This document shows, piece after piece, positions 8,543 to 18,064 of a stretch of DNA of 64,000 nt. The notes under the pieces were generated by a model that searched no databases, was not told the DNA's origin, and was given only the letters and a program-made list of their open reading frames with translations. Each line of letters starts with the position of its first letter. Position 1 is the stretch's first letter. The translations under genes and the position numbers were made by a program. The DNA lies in the NCBI RefSeq assembly GCF_003268675.1, contig NZ_CP029378.1, positions 7,130,001-7,194,000 of the forward strand. The letters are read 5' to 3'. The DNA comes from Streptomyces bacillaris (GTDB lineage: Bacteria > Actinomycetota > Actinomycetes > Streptomycetales > Streptomycetaceae).

Positions 8543-9103
8543 TCACAGGGCCAGACTCATCAGGATCTCGTCGCGGTCGTCGCCGGGGGAGACGCGCAGC
8601 GCGCCCGGCCACCTGCCGACCTCCTCCCAGCCCGCCTTGCGGTAGAACTCCTCCAGCCCCAGGCCGGACCGTACGGCGAGTTGCAGCCGCTCCAGCCCCA
8701 TCTCGGCGCGCGCGACACCCTGGGCGTACCGCATCATCGCCGCGCCAACGCCCCTGCCACGGAAGTGCACGTGTGTCTGAACGTGGTTCAACACGCCGCA
8801 ATGCACCGCGAGGGGATGCGCCTCGCGGCGCAGCAGCAGCCAGCCCGCGAGTACGCCGTCCACCCTCGCCACGAGGAGTCTGCTGTGGTCGGGGGACAGT
8901 TCACGACTGATTCGCTCGACCGCCGGGCGGAGCGCGGCCTGGGCCACCGGCGGAAGCGGGCAACCCGTCGGGACGACGGCCCCTCCCGCGTTGACGACCG
9001 CCGTCCAGCACGCCGTGAGCTCCCGCCGGACGGCTTCGGTGGCGTGATGAGGCCGACTGAGTTGTGCGATCACGGTGCTGGGTACCGTCTCGGACGCTGT
9101 CAC
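8543..9103 (-). CDS. GNAT-family N-acetyltransferase
   Basis: The 186-residue protein has the acetyl-CoA binding signature of GNAT proteins (FRGRGVGAAMMRYA, residues about 113-126). A central LLVARVDGVLAGWLLL strand precedes it and a C-terminal LEEFYRKAGWEEVGRW element follows. It starts at GTG 9103 with no clear Shine-Dalgarno site. It points toward the methyltransferase gene and away from zur. The acceptor is unknown. Its location beside the zinc locus may be functional or accidental. Confidence 0.8.
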   Translation of the reverse strand: MTASETVPSTVIAQLSRPHHATEAVRRELTACWTAVVNAGGAVVPTGCPLPPVAQAALRPAVERISRELSPDHSRLLVARVDGVLAGWLLLRREAHPLAVHCGVLNHVQTHVHFRGRGVGAAMMRYAQGVARAEMGLERLQLAVRSGLGLEEFYRKAGWEEVGRWPGALRVSPGDDRDEILMSLAL

Positions 9104-9188
9104 ACCCGTCAGCTTGCCAGCACCTTGCGGATCTCCGCCACGAGCTGCCGAACCGGAGCGCGCGCTGCCGACCGGGTGTGAACCCCGC

Positions 9189-9677
9189 TCAGGCGCGCTG
9201 TTCCGCTGGATCGCGCGCGGTTACGTCGACGCGGCAGCGGTCGCAGACGCCGGAGAGTTCCACGGTGTGTTCCACCTCGGTGAATCTCATGGTCTCGGCG
9301 ACGCCGTCCGCCCACCGTTCCACGGGGTCGGCGTCGACCGCCGCACTGAAGCCGCAGTCGCGACAGACGAGGTAGTGGCGGTGGCCGTCGGTGGGCCGGG
9401 GACGGTAGAGACGTTCTCCGGTCCTGTCCCGCACGACGTCGACCTGTCCGGCGCGCTCCAGGGCGCGCAGGGTCCGGTAGACCGTGGTCAGGCCGACGGT
9501 GATGCCCTCGGTTTCGAGGGTCTCGTGCAGTTCCTGTGCGGAGGCGAAGTCGGCTCGGTCGTACAGGGCGCTCAGGACAGCCATCCGCTGCCGCGTCGGG
9601 CGCCGGTGACTGCGTTGCCGGTGCGTCGCGCAGGACGCCCACCTCCCAGTAGGCGGGGCCGGTTGGCTGTGTGCCAA
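9189..9677 (-). CDS. zur: Fur-family regulator, Zur-like, with an altered 5' end
   Basis: The Fur-type winged helix (RPTRQRMAVLSALYD...GLTTVYRTLRALERAGQVDV) is followed by a metal-binding/dimerisation domain. That domain has HRHYLVCRDCG and CDRC, the two CxxC pairs that hold structural zinc in Zur. The role would be zinc-dependent repression of the neighbouring uptake and enzyme genes. The start is uncertain. A TTG at 9677 lies in IS630-derived DNA. The first in-frame ATG (9584) would remove residues before the first helix. The IS630 remnant joins the gene near 9675, so the native start may have been lost or replaced. The domain itself looks intact. Confidence 0.75.
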   Translation of the reverse strand: MAHSQPAPPTGRWASCATHRQRSHRRPTRQRMAVLSALYDRADFASAQELHETLETEGITVGLTTVYRTLRALERAGQVDVVRDRTGERLYRPRPTDGHRHYLVCRDCGFSAAVDADPVERWADGVAETMRFTEVEHTVELSGVCDRCRVDVTARDPAEQRA

Positions 9678-10201
9678 GGACCTCGCCGCCGTCCTTCCTC
9701 GCCTCCGCCCGGATCGCCGGCCAGGTCTCCTCGTGCCAGCGCCGCACGGCCTCCGGGTCCTGCTCGACGGCCCGCTTGTCCGGCCGCTGGAACGACAGCC
9801 CCCACCGCTTCAGGTACTTGCCCACCCCCACCTCGGTCAGCCGCACCCGGTACAGCTTCGCGATCAGGTCACCGACCAGCCGCCGCGTCCACAACTGCCC
9901 GCTCAGCCCCACGTCGCAGGGCCGGTGATCAAGGACCGCCTGCCGCACGGCGGCCTGCTCGGCGTCCCCGAGCACCTGACGCACCCCGACCGGCCTACCG
10001 CGCGGCTGCATGACCAGCGCCTCCCGCCCGCCGACCTGCCACTTCGCCCGCCAGACGTCGACCGCCTTCAGCGACACCCCCAACACCGCCGCCACGTCCT
10101 CACGGCCCCACCCCGCCACCCGACGCGGCCACCGCCCGCAACCGCAGCGCCTCGTGCGCCGACGGCGACAGATGCCGCGCGTCCCCCACCAGATTGCTCA
10201 C
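9675..10201 (-). pseudogene. IS630-family transposase remnant
   Basis: The minus strand reads an IS630-type N-terminal region: VGDARHLSPSAHEALRLRAVAA from a GTG at 10201, then, after a frameshift near 10120, GREDVAAVLGVSLKAVDVWRAKW and a helix-turn-helix region to RKDGGEVLG. The catalytic DDE domain is absent. The coding similarity stops near 9675, directly against zur. It is both frameshifted and 3'-truncated, so it cannot transpose alone. Confidence 0.75.
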
Positions 10202-10225
10202 ACCCAGCTCAACGACCCAGAATGA

Positions 10226-10718
10226 CAAGCGATTCGGATCAACATGACGCTCGGGTTGCCGGTGTGCGGAGGAAGTCGGGAGGCTGCGGGTGGCTGACCG
10301 CCGTTGTCCTGGCGAAGATCACTGACTTCGCCCGGGAGTTCGATGCCTCTTGCCCGTCGTGCGGACCCAACTGCTCCGACGGGCCTTCGACGCGTAGCGG
10401 GCTCTTGGCTGATGCAGGCACGTGGTGGTGTCGCCGCTCTCTGCCCCACCGCTGAACACCGCGATGGTCGAGTGATCCCTCATCGGGCCAATGCGAGGAG
10501 GCCCTGCGCTCGGCGTTGCTGGATCTTGCTGGCGGCATGCGCGACGCCCGCGGCAAGGCGGCTCATGCGAGTCGGCCCGCGGCGACCGTCGGGAAGGCTC
10601 GATCGCACCCGCCGGATGGGACTCTTCTCAAGTTCCCCTCCGCTGGCTACGTTACCTCCAGTAATAGAAGCGGGCCTCTCTGACGCCGCGCCGCCCGTCC
10701 CTGCCCCTGGAGTTCACC
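10226..10718. other. Intergenic stretch without a supportable gene
   Basis: About 490 bases lie between the IS630 remnant and the secreted propeller gene. Several short open frames exist on both strands but none shows a recognisable domain, a good ribosome site or a plausible composition. I see no clear promoter or repeat. Confidence 0.5.
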
Positions 10719-12023
10719 TTGACGCGTTCTGCTCCTCGTCGTCCGCGCCGTCGGCGCCCCTTCGGCGTGACCGTCCTTGTCGCCGTGGGGCTGACGGCAG
10801 GCGCGGTGTCCACCCTCCCCGGCCGGGCCGACGCGAGCGAGGTCCCGAAGGAGGCACGGGCAAACCGTTCGGAGGAGCTCAGGGAGGTGTTCTTCGTCGG
10901 CAACAACTGGGAGGGCACCGCCGACGTCATCAACTCGCGTGGTGACTACGCCAAGATCGGCCGCATCGACATGATCCCCGACAAGAAGGAGCGCCTGTGG
11001 GAGATCTACCTCGACCCCGTCAAGCTCGCGTTCTTCCTCGGCATCCGGCTCGGGCCGGGTGAGGGGCACGACCAGTACGTCGACGACATGTACACCACGA
11101 AGGACGGCAGGTCCGTGATCGCCTCCCGGCCCAGTTTCGCCGACGTGGTCTCCATAGACGTGGCGAGCGGCAAGATCAACTGGCGTTTCCCGGTGTCCGG
11201 ATTCCGCTCCGACCACATGGCGGTCTCCCCCGACGGGACCCAGGTCGCCGTCTCCGCCTCCACCTCCAACACCGTCCACGTCCTGGACATGGCGACGGGC
11301 AAGGAGGCGGGCAGGTTCACGGCGGGTGACAAGCCGCACGAGAACGTCTACACCGACGGCGGCAAGTACCTCTGGAACATGGCCATCGGCGAGGTCAACA
11401 CCGACTTGGACGCGCCCTGGCAGGACTTCACCAAGGGCGACCGGCGCATCACCGTCGCCGACGCGAAGACCTTCCAGGTCAAGAAGGTCATCGACATGCG
11501 CGAGCGGCTGGACGCCTTCGGCCGCAAGGACCTGTCCGACGCCCTGCGCCCCGTCGCCTTCACGCCCGACGAGTCCAAGATGTACTTCCAGGTCTCCTTC
11601 TTCAACGGCTTCGTCGAGTACGACGTGCACACGGACAAGATCACCCGGGTGAGGACGCTGCCGAAGAACCCGGACACCAGTGACGATCGCACCACCTATG
11701 TCAACGACTCCCGCCACCACGGCATGTCCATGAGCCCCCGGGGTGACAAGCTCTGCATCGCCGGGACCATGGACGACTACGTCACCGTCGTGAACCGCGA
11801 GTCCCTTCAGGAGGGCCCGCTCGTCACCGCCTCCAAGCCGTACTGGGCCACCGTCAGCGGAGACGGCAAGCACTGCGTGGTGTCCGAGAGCGGCACCGAC
11901 CAGGTGACGGCGATCGACTTCGCCACCGGCGAGAAGGTCACCTCCATCCCTGTCGGCGACCACCCGCAGCGGGTCCGCCTCGGCCACGTCCCTACGGACT
12001 GGACGGGCCCCACCACCAGCTGA
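10719..12023 (+). CDS. Secreted YncE-like beta-propeller protein
   Basis: The 434-residue protein begins at TTG 10719, six bases after GGAG. An Arg-rich n-region (RRPRRRRPFG), a hydrophobic segment and an Ala-rich cleavage region indicate export. The mature part has propeller blades typical of YncE/40-residue repeat proteins: ADVVSIDVASGKINWRF, NTVHVLDMATGKEAGRF, DYVTVVNRESL and DQVTAIDFATGEKV. There are no catalytic motifs. Such proteins often bind ligands or act as scaffolds outside the membrane. It resembles the AztD proteins in fold only, and I find no zinc-site evidence. Transcription converges with adhE. Confidence 0.75.
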   Translation: MTRSAPRRPRRRRPFGVTVLVAVGLTAGAVSTLPGRADASEVPKEARANRSEELREVFFVGNNWEGTADVINSRGDYAKIGRIDMIPDKKERLWEIYLDPVKLAFFLGIRLGPGEGHDQYVDDMYTTKDGRSVIASRPSFADVVSIDVASGKINWRFPVSGFRSDHMAVSPDGTQVAVSASTSNTVHVLDMATGKEAGRFTAGDKPHENVYTDGGKYLWNMAIGEVNTDLDAPWQDFTKGDRRITVADAKTFQVKKVIDMRERLDAFGRKDLSDALRPVAFTPDESKMYFQVSFFNGFVEYDVHTDKITRVRTLPKNPDTSDDRTTYVNDSRHHGMSMSPRGDKLCIAGTMDDYVTVVNRESLQEGPLVTASKPYWATVSGDGKHCVVSESGTDQVTAIDFATGEKVTSIPVGDHPQRVRLGHVPTDWTGPTTS

Positions 12024-12172
12024 GACGCACCGGACCCCGAGCCTCATGCCGCTCCGCCCCGAACTCGCCGCGTCGAATCCGACGGGGGTCCGGGAACAGT
12101 TCCCCCCGCTCCCAGTCCGGGTCGCCAAGCACTCCGGACGGTGATCGGGCCTGCGGGCGGTCCTCCGCCAGT

Positions 12173-12197
12173 GCTGCCAGGGGAGAACCTTGGCAGC
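12173..12197. terminator. Hairpin between convergent genes
   Basis: GCTGCCAGG pairs with CCTTGGCAGC around a short loop (one bulged base). It lies between the stops of the propeller gene (+) and adhE (-), so it can terminate both transcripts. Confidence 0.6.
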
Positions 12198-12226
12198 AGC
12201 TCCGCGCGGAGATGACCGCCCCGTGC

Positions 12227-14869
12227 TCAGCCGTAGTAAGCCGTGCGCATCAGCTCCCGCATGTCGTCCAGCATCGGCATGCGGGGGTTCGCCGGTGCGC
12301 ACTGGTCCTCGTAGGCGTTGATGGCCTGCTGCGGAAGCGCGTCCAGGAAGGTCCGTTCGTCGACCCCCAGCGCCTTGAACGTCGGCTCGATGCCGACGGC
12401 GTCGCGCAGGCGCTCGACGGCCGCGGCGAGGGACTCCACGCCCTCGGCCGGGGTCGTGGCGGGCAGCCCCAGGGCGCGTGCGATGTCCTGGAAGCGTTCG
12501 GGAGCGCGGTAGTCCTCGTACTTGGGCCAGCCGGTCAGCTTCGTCGGTATGGTGCCGTTGTAGCGGATGACATGGGGGAGCAGCACGGCGTTGGTGCGCC
12601 CGTGCGCGATGTGGAAGGTCGCACCGAGGGTGTGGGACATGGCGTGGACGATGCCGAGGAAGGCGTTTCCGAAGGCCATGCCGGCGATGGTGCCGGCGTT
12701 GTGCATCTTCTCCCGGGCTTCCGGGGCGCCCTCGCGGTCGGTGACCGCTGCCTCCAGGTGGTCGAAGACCAGGCGGATGGCGTGCAGCGCGAGGCCGTCG
12801 GTGAAGTCGTTGGCGTAGACGGACGCGTACGCCTCGATGGCGTGGGTGAGGGCGTCGAAGCCGCTGTCGGCAGCGAGGGCAGGGGGCAGGACCGTGGTGA
12901 GCAGGGGGTCGATGATGGCCACGCTGGGCGTGAGCGCGTAGTCGGCCAGGGGGTACTTCTTGCCGGTGGCGGGATCGGAGATGACGGCGAAGGGGGTGAC
13001 CTCGGCACCGGTGCCGGAGGTGGTGGGCACGCAGACCAGACGGGCCAGCTTGCCCAGGGCGGGGAAGCGGAAGGCGCGCTTGCGGATGTCGGAGAACTTC
13101 TGCCGCATGTCCGCGAAGTCGATGCCGGGCTGCTCGTACAGCAGCCACATGACCTTGGCGGCGTCCATGGGGGAACCGCCGCCGAGCGCGATGATCGTGT
13201 CGGGGCGGAAGTCCCGCATGAGGTCGGCACCGTGCTGGACGGAGTCGATGCTGGGTTCGGGCTGGACGTTGTCGATGATCTGGAGGGTGACCGGTTCCCG
13301 ACGCTGCTGCAGTGCGCGGCTGATGCGGTCGACGAACCCGAGGCGGGTCATGGTGGCGTCCGTGACGATGGTGACGCGGTGGACGTCGGGCATGGAGGTC
13401 AGGTAGCGGATGGCCTGCGGTTCGAAGTAGATCTTCGGTGGGACCTTGAACCACTGGAGGTTGTTGCGGCGGGTGGAGACTCGCTTGACGTTCAGCAGCT
13501 GGGCGGCGGAGACGTTGTTGGAGACCGAGGTGCTGCCCCAGGAGCCGCAACCCAAGGTGAGTGAGGGCAGCAAGCCGTTGTAGATGCCGCCGATCGCGCC
13601 CTGGGAGGAGGGGGAGTTGACGATGATCCGGGCGGTCTTCATCCGCATGCCGTACGCCTCCGCCACAGCCGCGTCCTCGGTGTGGATGACGGCGCTGTGG
13701 CCCTGACCGTGGAAGGCGACCATGTCGGCGGCCAGGTCGAAGCCGTGACGTTCGTCCTCGGCCCGCAGCACGGCGAGCACCGGGCAGAGCTTCTCGCGGG
13801 TCAACGGCTCGTCGGGGCCGACGCGTTCGGCTTGGACGAGGATGACCGAGGTGTTCTCCGGCACCGAGAACCCGGCCCTCTCGGCGATCCACGCGGGGCT
13901 CTGGCCGACAGCGGCGGCGTTGACCTTGGGCTCGCAGCCGCCCCCCGAACCACCGGTGGCCGGGAACAGGAAGGTCTCCAGCTTCGCCTTCTCCTGTGGG
14001 GTGGCCAGATGGGCGTGCAGGGTGCTGAACTCGGCGAGTGCCGCGTCGTGGATCTCCGTGTCCAGGATGACGGCCTGCTCGGAGGCGCAGATCATGCCGT
14101 TGTCGAACGACTTGGACAGCACCAGGTCGTTGACGGCCCTGCGCAGCTTGGCGCTGCGGTGGACGTATGCGGGGACGTTGCCGGCGCCGACGCCGAGTGC
14201 GGGCTTGCCGGCCGAGTAGGCGGCCTTGACCATGGCGTTGCCGCCGGTGGCGAGGATCAGGGAGACCCCGGGGTGCCGCATCAGCGTGTTGGTCGCCTCG
14301 ACGGAAGGGGCCTCGATCCACTGCACGCAGTGCTCCGGTGCACCGGCGGCGACGGCCGCGTCCCGTACGACGCGGGCCGCTTCGGCACTGCACCGCTGGG
14401 AGGAGGGGTGGAACGCGAAGATCACCGGGTTTCGGGTCTTCAGCGCCATCAGTGCTTTGAAAATCGTGGTCGAGGTCGGGTTGGTGACGGGGGTGACCGC
14501 GGCCACCACGCCCACCGGTTCGGCGATCTCGACCATGTTCTCGATGTCGTCCCGGCCGATGACTCCGACGGTCTTCATGCGGTCCATGCTGTGCGTGACG
14601 TGCTCGCAGGCGAACATGTTCTTGGCGGCCTTGTCCTCGAAGACCCCGCGTCCCGTCTCCTCGACCGCCAGACGGGCCAGCGCGGTGTGCTGGTCCAGGG
14701 CTGCTACCGACGCCTTCTTGACGATGTGGTCGACCTGTTCCTGGGTGAGGCTCTCGTAGTCGGCGAGTGCCTTGAGACCGGCCGCGACCAGACGGTCCAC
14801 GGCGACCTCGGCGTCGGACCGGGCGTCGGTCCTGGCGCGGTCCTCGGTCCGTACGTCCTGTCGGGTCAT
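12227..14869 (-). CDS. adhE: Bifunctional acetaldehyde-CoA/alcohol dehydrogenase
   Basis: The 880-residue protein has the full AdhE layout. The N-terminal CoA-acylating aldehyde dehydrogenase holds the catalytic Cys261 (NGMICASEQ). The C-terminal iron alcohol dehydrogenase has the NAD motif GGGSPMDAAK and the iron ligands DALTHAIEA, HAMSHTLG and FHIAHG. It reduces acetyl-CoA to acetaldehyde and then ethanol while regenerating NAD+. The protein is cytosolic and usually forms spirosome filaments. Together with PflB and PflA (21.3-24.3 kb) it completes an ethanol/formate fermentation route. Two operator-like palindromes lie 143-179 bases upstream, so hypoxic induction is likely. AdhE is unexpected in a genus considered strictly aerobic. 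Confidence 0.95.
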   Translation of the reverse strand: MTRQDVRTEDRARTDARSDAEVAVDRLVAAGLKALADYESLTQEQVDHIVKKASVAALDQHTALARLAVEETGRGVFEDKAAKNMFACEHVTHSMDRMKTVGVIGRDDIENMVEIAEPVGVVAAVTPVTNPTSTTIFKALMALKTRNPVIFAFHPSSQRCSAEAARVVRDAAVAAGAPEHCVQWIEAPSVEATNTLMRHPGVSLILATGGNAMVKAAYSAGKPALGVGAGNVPAYVHRSAKLRRAVNDLVLSKSFDNGMICASEQAVILDTEIHDAALAEFSTLHAHLATPQEKAKLETFLFPATGGSGGGCEPKVNAAAVGQSPAWIAERAGFSVPENTSVILVQAERVGPDEPLTREKLCPVLAVLRAEDERHGFDLAADMVAFHGQGHSAVIHTEDAAVAEAYGMRMKTARIIVNSPSSQGAIGGIYNGLLPSLTLGCGSWGSTSVSNNVSAAQLLNVKRVSTRRNNLQWFKVPPKIYFEPQAIRYLTSMPDVHRVTIVTDATMTRLGFVDRISRALQQRREPVTLQIIDNVQPEPSIDSVQHGADLMRDFRPDTIIALGGGSPMDAAKVMWLLYEQPGIDFADMRQKFSDIRKRAFRFPALGKLARLVCVPTTSGTGAEVTPFAVISDPATGKKYPLADYALTPSVAIIDPLLTTVLPPALAADSGFDALTHAIEAYASVYANDFTDGLALHAIRLVFDHLEAAVTDREGAPEAREKMHNAGTIAGMAFGNAFLGIVHAMSHTLGATFHIAHGRTNAVLLPHVIRYNGTIPTKLTGWPKYEDYRAPERFQDIARALGLPATTPAEGVESLAAAVERLRDAVGIEPTFKALGVDERTFLDALPQQAINAYEDQCAPANPRMPMLDDMRELMRTAYYG

Positions 14870-15011
14870 GGTGGTGTGCCTCCGTTGTCAGGGGCCGCCG
14901 TGGTGTGCGGCGGTGCCGGCCGGGAGCGGTGCGACGGTGAACCGCCCGGCTCTCTGCCCTCACTGTCCTTCGGTGCCGACTGGTGCAGGAGGACCCGGAG
15001 GGCCTTCGTCG

Positions 15012-15048
15012 ACGCCGTCCGGCCCGCCTCGGTAGGGACCGTCGGCCC
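15012..15048 (-). promoter_or_regulatory. Paired DevR/OsdR-type palindromes upstream of adhE
   Basis: GGGACCGTCGGCCC (15035-15048) and the weaker ACGCCGTCCGGCCC (15012-15025) start 23 bases apart. The first keeps the GGGAC/CCC arms of the mycobacterial DevR box. It is assigned to adhE by orientation and distance. Confidence 0.6.
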
Positions 15049-15088
15049 AGGCCGCCCGAGCCGCCGGTCGAGGCTGCTCGCCGGGCGC

Positions 15089-15739
15089 TCATGAACTCCC
15101 GATGCGAGCGGGTCCGGCCGGTGCCGGACAGTCGTCGATGCGGTAGCCCAGACCGTTCACCACTCCGACCACGCCTTCGAGGCGCCAGGCGGCGTAGACG
15201 ATCTCCGGTACCCGGGAACGCAGTTCCACCCGGCCCTCGAGAGTGATGACACCGTCGCGAACGGAGACGAGGACCGTGTCGGACGGCAGTCCCTCCGCTC
15301 CGCCGACGATCTCCTCGGTCACCTCTCGGCGGATGTCCTCGTCCGCACGCAGGAAGACCCGGAGGAGGTCGCGGCGGGTGGCGATGCCGATCAGGCGGTC
15401 GGCCTCGTCCACCACGGGCAGCCGCTCTACACCGCGGCGCTCCATGAGCCGGGCGGCGTCCGGTACGGACTGCTCCGGGTGCACGGTGACGGCCGGGCTT
15501 GACATCACCTCCTGCGCGGTCACGGCCTGGCGCGGAGCTGAGCCTTCCCGATACGCCTGGGCGCCTACCAGATCGCTTCCGGACAGCACACCGAGGACTT
15601 TGTCGTCGGCGTCGACCACCGGCAGGCCGCTGATCCGGTGGTGGTCGAGCAGTCGCACGACCTCCTTGAACGGTGTCGTCGGGCCGGCCTGCACGACTTC
15701 CCGTGTCATGACCTCACCGACAGTGCGAGGGGTGACCAT
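15089..15739 (-). CDS. Tandem CBS domain protein with C-terminal BON domain
   Basis: The ATG at 15739 follows a near-perfect AAGGAGG, giving 216 residues. Two CBS domains occupy about residues 4-60 (VGEVMTREVV...ISGLPVVDADDKVLGVLSGSDL) and 73-130 (AQEVMSSPAVTV...VERLPVVDEADRLIGIATRRDLLR). A BON domain follows at about 145-205. CBS pairs bind adenine nucleotides and sense energy state; BON domains are linked to membranes or lipids. Mycobacterial DosR induces a CBS-pair protein (Hrp1), which fits this island. A degenerate palindrome near 15892-15905 may be its operator. The partner is unknown. Confidence 0.85.
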   Translation of the reverse strand: MVTPRTVGEVMTREVVQAGPTTPFKEVVRLLDHHRISGLPVVDADDKVLGVLSGSDLVGAQAYREGSAPRQAVTAQEVMSSPAVTVHPEQSVPDAARLMERRGVERLPVVDEADRLIGIATRRDLLRVFLRADEDIRREVTEEIVGGAEGLPSDTVLVSVRDGVITLEGRVELRSRVPEIVYAAWRLEGVVGVVNGLGYRIDDCPAPAGPARIGSS

Positions 15740-16562
15740 CAATCCTCCTTCACGAGCACGGGCAGAGAGAGCCGGATCCGATGGCCGACTCCGACGCCCC
15801 GCCACATCTGGCAGGCGCCGCGTGACGCCCACTTCTGCGAGCCGTCCCGCCACGGGGTCCACGCGTTCGCCCGACAGGTGCCGCCGTGGTGGGTCCGTTC
15901 GGCAGCGGTCGTGGAGCGCTCGGATGATGCCGCAGGTCTCACGGGCACCGAGGCGCCGGGCGCCCCCTTGCTCCACTGCCGGTGACCGTGCCGCCACACC
16001 TCAAGACTGCCGCGCTCCGCAGTCACGTACCAGGGGCGGCCGGTCCTGGTGGGGAGGGCGACCCGGCCCTGGCCAGAGGGCCGAGGAGCCCCGCGCCCCG
16101 GCTGCCGCCCGCTCCCCTCGGTCCCCTCCGGGGCGGCGGCCCGGCCGGCCTCCGGGCGTGGTGCCTCCGGAGCGCGGAACGGCGAGCAGGAGACGTGGCT
16201 CGGCCCGGTCGTGGGGAAGAAGTGCGCCGAGCCGGACCCCGCCTGGAGGTGGCACCGGCAAGGAGGCTCTCGGCGACGATCGCGCCGCGCGCCCGGCTCT
16301 GTGCGGCGCCCACAACGGCGGAGCAGCCGAACGCGGCGCCAGGATCGGAGCCCGCCTCCGTGAGAAACAGGAGGCCGGGCCATCCTCAGGATGCCTGGCA
16401 TGGGACCGGCTCCCCAAACGGAGCTCGTCAGCGCGGACCTGCGGTGACCTCACCGGTTCGCCGACCTCGACCGTTTGGCCGGGTTCGCCGGTTCGGCCCG
16501 TTCCCCTGGGACTCGGCAGAGGACGCAAGCGGAGGGCCGAATCGAGGCAGGACCAACCCACT
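15740..16562. other. Intergenic region without a supportable gene
   Basis: About 820 bases upstream of the CBS gene. Open frames on both strands look like high-GC shadows rich in Arg, Pro and Gly. A weak operator-like sequence (GGTCCGTTCGGCAG, 15892-15905) is the only element I note. Confidence 0.45.
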
Positions 16563-17345
16563 TCAGCACGATGGTGTTACGAGCTCTTCCGGCTGAAAGG
16601 AGGGGGCTCGGTCCGTGCCTGCCGACTCCGTCAGCTTTTCGAGCTGCGCGGCGATCACCTCGTCCGGGGCCTCGCCCGCCTTCTTGTGCGCGACCAGGCT
16701 CTGCCAGCCGAAGACGGCCACATGGGGCCCGCTGCGCACCACCCGGTACCAAGTGCACCGTTCCCGCCAGCTCCCTTCTGTAGGCGAAGGCATCGTCGGC
16801 CGGGCCCGGGCCCGGGTCGCGGTCGGGGAGAGCGGTGACGGTCGGGTCGAGGCCCATGTCGTCCTCGTAGCTGGTGCAGTTCGTCGCCGCGTTGCGAACG
16901 GGTGAGGGGTTCTTCGGCGTCGGCGGCCTTGCCATAGGCGTAGAGAGTGATGTCGGTGGCCTTCGTGTCCGTCTTCGGGCGGACGGATCGGGCCGCCGCC
17001 GCGGTCGGCGCCGGTTCGGGCGGGCGCAGCCGGATGTCCTCCATGGGCTGGCAGGCTGCCGGGTCGGCGGGCTTCCTCTTGGCCCCGAGGACGGTGCCCT
17101 GCTCGAAGACGGTGAAGGTGTATTTCGGGCAGGTCCGCTTCGGCGACCGCCACGCTCTCGAGGCCGGCGGCCTCCAACGGGCCGTCGCTCGTCCTCCCCG
17201 CCGACTTGCCCCTCGCTGCTTCCTCGGTCACTGCACTGCCTCCGCTGTCTCCGGCCCCATCGCCGCCTCCGCAGCCGGCCGGCAGGGCCACCGTCGCCAG
17301 CGTCACCACGACGACCGGAACCGGCCGCAGTCCGTCCACCTTCAT
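16563..17345 (-). pseudogene. Decayed lipoprotein gene with three frameshifts
   Basis: From ATG 17345 a lipoprotein signal is read (MKVDGLRPVPVVVVTLATVALPAGC), continuing to DGPLEAAGLESVAVAEADLPEI. Coding then moves to a second frame (RPPEPAPTAAAARSVRPKTDTKATDITLYAYG), then to a third (NAATNCTSYEDDMGLDPTVTALPDRDPGPGPADDAFAYR). It returns to the first for VVRSGPHVAVFGWQSLVAHKKAGEAPDEVIAAQLEKL. The three shifts cancel, so one long open frame spans the gene although its middle is nonsense. It is a gene in decay or a site of several sequencing errors. The family is unknown. Confidence 0.65.
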
Positions 17346-18064
17346 TCCCGCTCCCTCGGTAGTGGCGCCCGGGTGCGTCGGCACCGGGGGCGCATCTCGA
17401 AGCACGGTGACAGAGCGCGACAGCTTCGGCGTCAACCAAAGTACGTACAGCTGCTCCGCGCATCAGGCGGTTGTCGGCAGTCGCGGGCCTCGGCGAGTGC
17501 CGCGTCGCAACCGCCTTGGCCCGGATGACGGCCTCTTCGGCGGCGCAGGTCATGCCGACGGTGCACGAGGGGCCGCTCCCAGCCGGAGGGACGACCTGTT
17601 CACAGCCGTGGAGGCTGTCGGACTCTCGTCCATCCGTGCGTTCCCCGACGCGATGAGGGGCTCGGGCACCGCCCTCGACGTGGGGGTGAGCGATGTGAGG
17701 CCGGGTGAGGTGGCGCAGCGGCGCGGGTGACCCGCCGCGGTGATCAGGAACGGCGCGGACATGCTGTGGGCGTCGACCAACTTCACCGTGGTCAGGGCGC
17801 TGATGTCGGTGCCACCCATACCCACGCCGAAGACTCCGATGGCGAGACCGCGCCGCCGGGGCGCCGGGGCGGCATGGGCCAAGAGGCCCTGCCGCGAGGC
17901 TGACGGTCCTCCACCGAATCCGGCCGGCCCTCTCTTCGAAACCACTCCCCGGGTTGCCCACAGGACTCGGTCGGAGCGGGGGATGCGGCCGTCTGCCGCC
18001 GGGATCCGCAGAAGGGGCCGACCGGCCCTACCCGGCGTCACACCGCGACGCGAAGAATGGTGGG
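17346..18064. other. Intergenic region, probably holding unrecognised debris
   Basis: About 720 bases. A minus-strand frame near 17560-17830 (GVFGVGMGGTDISALTTVKLV...) looks more protein-like than its surroundings but is short and unrecognised. The only firm element is the operator-like palindrome at 18015-18028. Confidence 0.4.
18015..18028 (+). promoter_or_regulatory. DevR/OsdR-type palindrome
   Basis: GGGCCGACCGGCCC lies 36 bases before the PPOX-fold gene start at 18065. It is identical to the box upstream of the response regulator gene (24334-24347). Confidence 0.6.

Noticed and set aside
10647..15092. Minus-strand open frame of about 1480 codons spanning adhE and the propeller gene
   Set aside because: It is out of frame with AdhE, rich in Arg/His/Pro, and explained by GC-skewed codon positions in the real genes.
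17560..17830. Minus-strand frame GVFGVGMGGTDISALTTVKLV as a gene
   Set aside because: It is more protein-like than its surroundings, but it is short, lacks a start region and I cannot match it to a family.
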